The position numbers were made by a program, and so were the translations under genes. Under the pieces are notes generated by a model, which was not told the origin of the DNA, did no database searches, and worked only from the letters and a program-made list of their open reading frames with translations. Source: Enterococcus sp. MMGLQ5-1 (GTDB lineage: Bacteria; Bacillota; Bacilli; Lactobacillales; Streptococcaceae). From it: a DNA stretch of 64,000 bases. Of the stretch, positions 58,139 to 64,000 are shown in pieces; position 1 is the stretch's first letter; every line of letters starts with the position of its first letter. The stretch lies in the NCBI RefSeq assembly GCF_013155265.1, contig NZ_JABJXU010000009.1:62001-126000 (forward strand), in the 5' to 3' direction.

Positions 58139-59394
58139 TGGAACGTAATATTTGGATTGATCGAATTCGAGTAATTTTACTCATTTTTTTGGTTTCGTTA
58201 AGCCTCTTCTTCACTTATAATGTTTGGTTACACCCTGTTAATGGCGAAAAGGTTACTAGTCAGGTTAATCAGGTTAAGGACACGACTGAATTGGATACAA
58301 AAAGATTATTTTTAGCGAATCAGCTTGTGCGGCATGATACAAATCAATCAGATATTGTTATCGGTAATAGTCTAATCAAAAAGGTTCAGGATCAGATTTC
58401 AAGTATGAATTTTAAAAAAATTAGCCAACTCAAGATGTTGTCAGCTACCAATTATTCGGATGCGATTAATGAGGCGGGACAAATTGAGCTTGTTTATCCT
58501 TATGCCTTTGCTTTGAGTGATTATATTAAATATTACGAATTAAACCTTGATGCTTCGGATATCTCAATGAATGAATTCAATCGAATTGCGATTAATGCTA
58601 AGCAAAATAAACTTATTTTTTATAATGATGATAATCGGTCGATACTTGAGACCACTGTTGAGTTTTCGAAAGCGCAATTGACCAAGATTATCAATCAAGC
58701 TGGGAATGAAACGATACCTGTTGTCCTGAGTCAAATTGATAATCATTTTATGTATCTATATCAAGATAGTGTTACTTTAAAAAAATATAATTATATTTAT
58801 AGTAGGCAAGCGCAAAATATTTTTAAAACACTATTTTTTGGTAATAACAATGAAATCCAAACCATTGATTCTCAGGCAGAGGTTACTTACCTTGGCAATG
58901 ATTCTACCCGACTTATTGTCAATGAGAACACTGGCATTGTTACCTTTAAGGAAACTGGCACGGGCGAAAAAAGCTTGGCTGATAGCCTGACCTATGTCAA
59001 GGTAGTGAGTAAAGAGTTAACTAATCTGAGGCTGTTTGAAAAAAATAATAATCATTTGCAATATCTAATGTTTATCGAAGGCTATCCGATTATTAATGAT
59101 GATTATAAAGGACAAATTTCATTTGAAGTTAATGCTAAACAATCAATCAAAACAGTTATGACAAACTTAGAAGCAATCCAAGTACCGATTCCAACAGATG
59201 CTACGATTTCTTTGAAATCTAGTCAAGCGTTGATTGAAGCTATCAAAGCCAAAAATCCCTCTATCAAGATTGAAAATATCTGTATTGGCTACACTTGGCA
59301 TAATTTGGGAGATAACACACAGGTTGTTGAATTAGTGCCAGAATGGTTTGTGAAGATTGATGATGAATGGCGCGATACGTCAGATTTAGTGTGA
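58138..59394 (+). CDS. yycH: WalK regulator YycH
   Basis: This 418-residue protein has one N-terminal membrane segment (about 10-27) and a large extracytoplasmic domain of the YycH family (RVILLIFLVSLSLFFTYNVW; LIFYNDDNRSILETTVEFSK). YycH interacts with YycI and WalK at the membrane to tune kinase activity. The start at the ATG overlapping the walK stop is chosen over an in-frame GTG nine bases upstream, because GAGGAGTGGG lies in front of the ATG. Confidence 0.92.
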   Translation: MERNIWIDRIRVILLIFLVSLSLFFTYNVWLHPVNGEKVTSQVNQVKDTTELDTKRLFLANQLVRHDTNQSDIVIGNSLIKKVQDQISSMNFKKISQLKMLSATNYSDAINEAGQIELVYPYAFALSDYIKYYELNLDASDISMNEFNRIAINAKQNKLIFYNDDNRSILETTVEFSKAQLTKIINQAGNETIPVVLSQIDNHFMYLYQDSVTLKKYNYIYSRQAQNIFKTLFFGNNNEIQTIDSQAEVTYLGNDSTRLIVNENTGIVTFKETGTGEKSLADSLTYVKVVSKELTNLRLFEKNNNHLQYLMFIEGYPIINDDYKGQISFEVNAKQSIKTVMTNLEAIQVPIPTDATISLKSSQALIEAIKAKNPSIKIENICIGYTWHNLGDNTQVVELVPEWFVKIDDEWRDTSDLV

Positions 59395-59402
59395 GGTGAG
59401 CC

Positions 59403-60245
59403 ATGGATTTTAAAAACATACAAAATATTTTTATTGCGGTTTTTGTAATATTGAATTTCTTTTTATTTAGTATTTTTCAGGAAAATCGTGCTAAATATGA
59501 CTCTGTTTCTAGTCAAGCTAAATCTAATATTGAGTATCGTTTAGAGAAAGATGATATTGAGGTAGATAGCTTATCCACTAAACATCAAAAGGGTTATTAT
59601 CTGAGTGCTGAAAAAAAAGCGCTCAGTGATGAGTTTAAAAGCCTAGATGTTAAGAATATCGTAGAGAGCTCAAATGGTGAGATTAAAGCGACTCCAACTA
59701 ATGTTGTTTACTTGGATAAAAAAGTAGATGCTGCTGCAGTTCAGGAACTACTTAAAAAAAGTACGTCTATCTACAATGCTTCGGATTATAGCTACCTGCC
59801 CTCATTCTCATCTTATGGTAAAAAGGAAGGGGAAATTGTTCTTGCGCAATCCTATAAATCACTGCCATTTTTAGATGAAAATAGTCGAACCTCATTAGAT
59901 TTGACTGTGATAGATGACTTATATAAATTCACGTTAATTTCTCAGAATTATTTGATTAATATTAAGCCCTTGCGAGAGGCAGAGGATTTGATTTCAGAAA
60001 GAGAGGCAGTCATTGCCTTATACAATAATTTAAGAATTCCAGAAAAATCTAAAATTCTTTCTTTACAATTAGGCTATACTCGTATTATTGAGCTAAATCG
60101 CGAGAATGTCTATGTGCCAACTTGGTTTGTCGAGGTTCAATCTGAGGTTAAGTCGAATAAAACTGTTCAAATTGAAAAAGTAAATGCGCTTAATAGTAAC
60201 GTTATTACGGAGACAACTGTCACCAAGATTAATGAATCTGATTAA
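59403..60245 (+). CDS. yycI: WalK regulator YycI
   Basis: This 280-residue protein has one N-terminal membrane segment (about 8-24; FIAVFVILNFFLFSIF) and a YycI/YycH-type extracytoplasmic domain (SREAVIALYNNL-like ISEREAVIALYNNLRIPEKS; VYVPTWFVEVQSE). It is encoded eight bases after yycH with GAGGTGAGCC. In most relatives walJ (yycJ) and htrA follow; here an element A copy and an unrelated minus-strand gene stand instead. Confidence 0.92.
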   Translation: MDFKNIQNIFIAVFVILNFFLFSIFQENRAKYDSVSSQAKSNIEYRLEKDDIEVDSLSTKHQKGYYLSAEKKALSDEFKSLDVKNIVESSNGEIKATPTNVVYLDKKVDAAAVQELLKKSTSIYNASDYSYLPSFSSYGKKEGEIVLAQSYKSLPFLDENSRTSLDLTVIDDLYKFTLISQNYLINIKPLREAEDLISEREAVIALYNNLRIPEKSKILSLQLGYTRIIELNRENVYVPTWFVEVQSEVKSNKTVQIEKVNALNSNVITETTVTKINESD

Positions 60246-60760
60246 AACTGTGAAAAATAGACGAGTCATTCGTTTATTCAGTCAGACGCTTTCTGTCTGA
60301 CCGAATGACGTATCTATTTGAACAGTTTTGAGATAGAAAGCCCGTCAAAACAAGCCGTTTACGCATTTTAGACAATCTAGCTTCAACGACCAGCGTTTAG
60401 GAAATTAGAGAAAAAGTAATCCAGCTTCAATGCCTAGAAAGTTTCACATAAGTACACTCTGCGCTCGGGCAAAGTCTGCCTGAGTAAATAAACGCAGAGT
60501 TAGCTTATGTTTCAACTTTCTGAGCAAGGCATTTCAGCATTTTAGGCAATATTCGGAAATTTGTCTATTTTCCTATGGCATTGAAGCTGTCGCTTTAGCG
60601 ACTTACAAAAACGCTTAGGCGTTGACTAGTCGTTGTCGCATTGTCCCCCATAATTATGAACAATAAAAAAGAGGTTAGGTCTTTTTGTAGCGACCCCTAA
60701 AAAGTTAGATTTTTACGTCTAACTTTTGGGGGGGCACTACATTTTGTCCCAACCTCTTTT
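60243..60760. repeat. Element A copy with compound terminator after yycI
   Basis: The left block mirrors the copy at 4.4 kb: AAAACTGTGAAAAATAGACG and its inverse (60313-60330) around GTCAGAC / GTCTGAC. A second long hairpin has arms TAGAAAGTTTCACATAAG and CTTATGTTTCAACTTTCT. A modular stretch (ACGCATTTTAGACAATCTAG; TTCAATG/TGCCATAGG-type pieces) matches the 51.5 kb copy in inverted orientation. The right end (60669-60760) is a nested terminator: outer AAGAGGTTAGG / CCAACCTCTTTT, inner CCCC-AAAAGTTAGA / TCTAACTTTT-GGGG. Confidence 0.85.
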
Positions 60761-60764
60761 AATT

Positions 60765-61670
60765 TTATAACCAAAAATGATGCTGCTGCGTACTAAAATG
60801 GATTTCATAAGGTCTTTGTGGTGCATCCTCACCATCAGCCTGCAGAAATTCAGGGTTCAATATTTTGATGTTTAAGCTATCAGTCTTTAAATGAATGATA
60901 TCAGAATGATTCATCTGACGTCGTGTGACTATTAGGATTAATAGATAGAGTAGTTTGAATAGGTTATAGCGTTTAATTAATACAACATCAATTTGATTAC
61001 TATAGATGTCAGCATCTGGCCACAAGGGGATACCACCACCGAAATAGGGATGGTTGGTGACAGTTAGCAAAAATGCGTTATTAACCTTCAGAAAATAATC
61101 AGCTGTAGTGATTTCAACTGGAAATGGTTTCTGCTGAAACAGTAAGCGAAATAAAATGACAATGTATGAGAGGTTACCAAGATGTAAACGGTTTAGTATT
61201 TTTTTTGATTTTGACTGGTTAGTTTTTGCGACAATAGCAGCATCAAGACCCACACCGACATTATTGAGTGCCAAATAGGATTTGTTATTTATTCTATAAT
61301 TGATTACATTTAATTTTTGACCCTTGCTTTCCTGAAATTGTTTGAGTGCAGCGATAGGTTCTAAAGGCAAACAAATACCTCTAGCAAAATCATTGCCGGT
61401 TCCGGTTGCGATATAGCCTACAGGGGTTTCGCCAACGGCTTGAAGGACATTTGAGAGTGTTCCGTCCCCTCCGATAACCAGAATGCGATCGATTTTTGCC
61501 ATGTGTTTAATAATTTTTTCTGCAATTTTTTTCTCTTCGCCAGCGTATTGTGTTTGATAAACCTTAAAGGCTTGCTTTTCTGCAGTCAGTTGCTTAAAAA
61601 TTTGCTGTATTTTTGTTTTATTTTTAGAATTTCCAGCTTCTTGATTAACAATAATATGATAGTAATTCAT
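60765..61670 (-). CDS. Diacylglycerol/lipid kinase family protein
   Basis: This 301-residue cytoplasmic kinase of the DagK/YegS family phosphorylates diacylglycerol or a related lipid. NPxAG-like VNQEAGNSKNKTKI at the N-terminus, the nucleotide motif VIGGDGTLSNVLQAV, GTGNDFARG and the C-terminal LQADGEDAP are the conserved blocks. Length is typical. TGGAG precedes the ATG. It converges on yycI with element A between them. Confidence 0.92.
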   Translation of the reverse strand: MNYYHIIVNQEAGNSKNKTKIQQIFKQLTAEKQAFKVYQTQYAGEEKKIAEKIIKHMAKIDRILVIGGDGTLSNVLQAVGETPVGYIATGTGNDFARGICLPLEPIAALKQFQESKGQKLNVINYRINNKSYLALNNVGVGLDAAIVAKTNQSKSKKILNRLHLGNLSYIVILFRLLFQQKPFPVEITTADYFLKVNNAFLLTVTNHPYFGGGIPLWPDADIYSNQIDVVLIKRYNLFKLLYLLILIVTRRQMNHSDIIHLKTDSLNIKILNPEFLQADGEDAPQRPYEIHFSTQQHHFWL

Positions 61671-61793
61671 CAGAACTCCAGACTGTCAGTATTCTTAGCA
61701 TGTAATTTAAGCACTGGTTAATTATATCATGAATGTATTTCAGTAGTTAGTGTGGTGCTTTCGGGTTGAAGGTAATCATTATGCGATTATGGC

Positions 61794-62210
61794 CTACCTT
61801 CCCTTTTTGAAGTCAAAAGCTTCGCTAATAATTAAACCAATGGCGATTGCGAGTCCGATGGCAATTGTATTAATTGTTTTTTCAATACCTATGGCGTAGC
61901 TTCCAAGGCTAAAATGATTAATTGCTTCATAGGCCAAGCCACCGGGAACCAGCGGAATTATTCCCGGAATGTTAAAAACTGTAATAGGTAGTTTGAACCT
62001 TTTGGCAAATATTTTGCTGATTAAACCGATTATGATTGAGGCAACTAGCGTTGAAAAAGCCACCCCTAGACTTAGCTTTTGAAAAGCTATATAGACTAGC
62101 CAGCCAATCATTCCTGTCAAACCACCAGCTAAGAGACTACGTCTTGGAACGTTAGCGATAATACCAAAGGCGAGTGAACCAAGGAAGCTAAAAATAACTT
62201 GAATAAGCAT
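61794..62210 (-). CDS. Threonine/serine exporter family, small subunit (YjjB-like)
   Basis: This 138-residue protein has four membrane segments and matches the DUF3815 half of ThrE (FGIIANVPRRSLLAGGLTGM; TVFNIPGIIPLVPGGLAYEA). In other bacteria this half is fused to the large domain; here the large subunit is encoded directly upstream, 15 bases away. AAAGGAATCC precedes the ATG. Export of threonine or serine, or of a related carboxylate as suggested for YjjPB, is inferred from the family. Confidence 0.88.
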   Translation of the reverse strand: MLIQVIFSFLGSLAFGIIANVPRRSLLAGGLTGMIGWLVYIAFQKLSLGVAFSTLVASIIIGLISKIFAKRFKLPITVFNIPGIIPLVPGGLAYEAINHFSLGSYAIGIEKTINTIAIGLAIAIGLIISEAFDFKKGR

Positions 62211-62225
62211 CGGATTCCTTTCGTG

Positions 62226-62963
62226 TTAAAATAATTTAAGTGTAAAGACGATACCAAAGGCAATCATCAAAACAGTAATTGTTGCTTCGGCACCTCGAGA
62301 TAAGCCACTAATTAGGTGACCGGATAGCAGGTCGCGAATCGAGTTAGTAATTAAAACACCTGGAACTAATGGCATGACTGCTCCATTTACAACGGCATTT
62401 ATCTGTGTAATCCAGCTATAATGTCGACATAGTGCAGCTAAGCTCCCAATAGCAATTGCGGCGAGAATTTCAGCAAGAAATTTTAAGCCAAAATGTTTAG
62501 AGGTTGATAGATAGATAATATAGCTTAAGCTACCAATTATAAAGGTAGGCAGCAGGTCGGAAAGCTTACCGTTTAGGAGCATCATTAGAGAAGCGCTGAC
62601 AATGCCAGCAGCAAGTACCTCAAGCCAAGCAGGGAAAAAGAAGTTTTCAGCTTCTATTTCTTTAAGCCTATTATGAAGCGTGGTAATATTAGCATGATTG
62701 GTTGAGAAATCGCGAATTGCTTGGTTAACCTGTGCAATTTTTTCTAAATTTGTGACACGATGAGTTATGTTTTTCATCAGCATGATATCGTATGCTTCTA
62801 TGTTGATAAAAATGCCTGTTTGGGTTGTGTAGCTTGTGATTTCTATATTATCAGTCGCCCCAATTCTCTGTATGCAGTCTTCAATTCGGTGCATTTCAGC
62901 ATTATTTTCCATTAAAATTTTACCTGCTAGAAGTGCTGTTTTGGCACTAAATTTTACGTCCAT
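62226..62963 (-). CDS. Threonine/serine exporter family, large subunit (YjjP-like)
   Basis: This 245-residue protein of the DUF1212/ThrE family has a cytoplasmic N-terminal part (AALLAGKILMENNAEMHRIEDC-like ALLAGKILMENNAEMHRIE; YTTQTGIFINIE) followed by five membrane segments from about residue 115 and the conserved VNGAVMPLVPGVLITNSIRD. The ATG at 62963 is used, because GCGAGGAGC lies in front; the longer TTG start contains that site. It forms a two-gene operon with the small subunit. Confidence 0.88.
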   Translation of the reverse strand: MDVKFSAKTALLAGKILMENNAEMHRIEDCIQRIGATDNIEITSYTTQTGIFINIEAYDIMLMKNITHRVTNLEKIAQVNQAIRDFSTNHANITTLHNRLKEIEAENFFFPAWLEVLAAGIVSASLMMLLNGKLSDLLPTFIIGSLSYIIYLSTSKHFGLKFLAEILAAIAIGSLAALCRHYSWITQINAVVNGAVMPLVPGVLITNSIRDLLSGHLISGLSRGAEATITVLMIAFGIVFTLKLF

Positions 62964-63169
62964 CAATGCTCCTCGCAAATCTTATATTTAGATAAGAATT
63001 CATATTAAATTTAGTTAAAAATGTTTAAATAAATATTAGCATAAAATCACTTATCTGGAGGACTTTAGTGATTACTTTGATAAAAAAATGAAAAATCGTC
63101 AAAATAATAGCTTATGTGTTAAAATAAGACAGGAATAAAGCCATAATTAAAAAGCTAGGAGAGAATTTA

Positions 63170-64000
63170 ATGATATTAATCACTGGAGCAAGTGGACAAT
63201 TAGGAACAGAGCTACGTTATTTATTAGATGAACGTGGTGTTGATTATACAGGTACTGATGTTGCTGAGTTAGATATTACAAATGAGGCTCAGGTTATTGA
63301 AGTATTTAATCAAATCAAGCCAACGATTGTTTTTCATTGTGCTGCCTATACTGCTGTTGATAAGGCTGAGGATGAGGGGAAAGCATTAGATTATAAAATC
63401 AATGTAACAGGGACTGAAAATATTGCCAAAGCAGCAAATTCCGTTGATGCATTGGTGGTTTATATTTCAACTGATTATGTTTTTGATGGTACCAAAAAAG
63501 ATGGTGAGTATTCAGTTGATGAAAAGACGAATCCACAAAATGAATATGGTCGTACTAAGCGTTTAGGTGAAGAAGCGATTGAAAAATATGCTTCAAAATA
63601 CTATATCATTAGAACAAGCTGGGTTTTTGGCAACTACGGTCATAATTTTGTTTTCACGATGCAAAAATTGGCACAGTCACATTCCAAGCTTACTGTCGTT
63701 GATGATCAATATGGCAGACCGACATGGACAAGGACCTTAGCCGAATTTATTACTCATTTAGTGGATACAAAGCAGGATTTTGGTTATTATCATTTATCGA
63801 ATGACAATGCTTGTACCTGGTTTGATTTTGCCAAAGAAATACTGAAGGATTCCGATGTGGAAGTAGTACCTGTAACGAGCGAGGCCTATCCACAAAAGGC
63901 GAAACGACCACAGTATTCGGTGTTAGATTTAAGTAAGGCGAAGGCAACTGGTTTTGTAATTCCTACATGGCAAGAAGCTTTAAAAGGAATGTTGGCAAAA
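63170..64000 (+). CDS. rmlD: dTDP-4-dehydrorhamnose reductase, 3' end cut by the window
   Basis: This SDR enzyme catalyses the last step of dTDP-L-rhamnose synthesis for wall polysaccharides. It starts MILITGASGQLGTEL with GGAGAG upstream. The NAD(P) motif GASGQLG, FHCAAYTAVDKAED, the catalytic Y-x3-K as NEYGRTK, VYISTDYVFDG and DDQYGRPTWTRTLAEF are diagnostic. 277 codons are present, close to the usual full length, so only a few residues are missing beyond position 64000. Other rhamnose genes would be expected just outside the window. Confidence 0.93.
   Translation, partial: MILITGASGQLGTELRYLLDERGVDYTGTDVAELDITNEAQVIEVFNQIKPTIVFHCAAYTAVDKAEDEGKALDYKINVTGTENIAKAANSVDALVVYISTDYVFDGTKKDGEYSVDEKTNPQNEYGRTKRLGEEAIEKYASKYYIIRTSWVFGNYGHNFVFTMQKLAQSHSKLTVVDDQYGRPTWTRTLAEFITHLVDTKQDFGYYHLSNDNACTWFDFAKEILKDSDVEVVPVTSEAYPQKAKRPQYSVLDLSKAKATGFVIPTWQEALKGMLAK

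Overview
The window is chromosomal DNA of a low-G+C Gram-positive bacterium, most likely a lactic acid bacterium of the order Lactobacillales (Enterococcus/Carnobacterium/Aerococcus neighbourhood; I cannot name the genus). The evidence is gene content: the WalR-WalK-YycH-YycI cluster, a cggR-gap-pgk-tpiA-eno glycolytic cluster, the class III fructose-1,6-bisphosphatase of Firmicutes, a MalP-type alpha-glucoside PTS, DUF3290/DUF421 and YpmR/YpmS pairs, and AGGAGG-type ribosome sites with frequent TTG starts. UGA is used as a stop.

Layout. 1-4.4 kb: a glycyl radical enzyme, its activase and a DeoR regulator. 4.8-10.9 kb: a gluconeogenic block (fbp, ppdK, a CcpN-like repressor, the PPDK regulatory protein) whose two upstream regions share an operator-like motif. 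11-18.4 kb: a divergent alpha-glucoside locus (GH13 glucosidase, IIA-Glc, AraC, PTS IICB, RpiR) with a consensus cre. 18.5-22.9 kb: RNA/DNA maintenance genes (23S rRNA methyltransferase, recX, mutY, ntdP-like). 22.9-24.2 kb: a decayed stretch with a pseudogene. 24.2-32.5 kb: oxidoreductase, DEAD-box helicase, tRNA-Arg, DegV, guaB, proC and an amino-acid ABC system. 32.7-39.2 kb: the glycolytic cluster. 39.3-48.9 kb: an accessory region with an Rpn-type nuclease pseudogene, an SLH-domain surface protein, a carbonic anhydrase lipoprotein, a hemolysin-III protein and a DUF559 nuclease. 48.9-55.1 kb: YpmS/YpmR/DegV and a glutamine-type ABC importer. 55.4-60.2 kb: walRK-yycHI. 60.8-64 kb: a lipid kinase, a split ThrE exporter and rmlD running off the edge.

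Three repeat systems run through the intergenic DNA and are the most unusual content. (1) Arrays of a 61-bp unit built on a long palindrome (core TTGTTTC-NCG-GAAACAA) occur at 41.55, 45.59, 47.43 and 48.66 kb, with a single relic at 37.65 kb. Two arrays flank the DUF559 nuclease gene and one follows the Rpn pseudogene. (2) A mosaic palindromic element ('element A' here) lies at the left edge and at 4.4, 51.5 and 60.2 kb. (3) A third element ('element B') sits directly after pgk and directly after tpiA. Each time it is followed by a second copy of the 3' end of the preceding gene. The pgk tail copy differs from the gene at seven sites, all synonymous, which points to recombination with a diverged allele and not to simple duplication.

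Physiologically, the genes describe a fermentative sugar user that can switch between glycolysis (CggR-controlled) and gluconeogenesis (Fbp, PPDK, CcpN-like) and takes up alpha-glucosides and amino acids. All functional names rest on motif recognition by reading; no database search was run.
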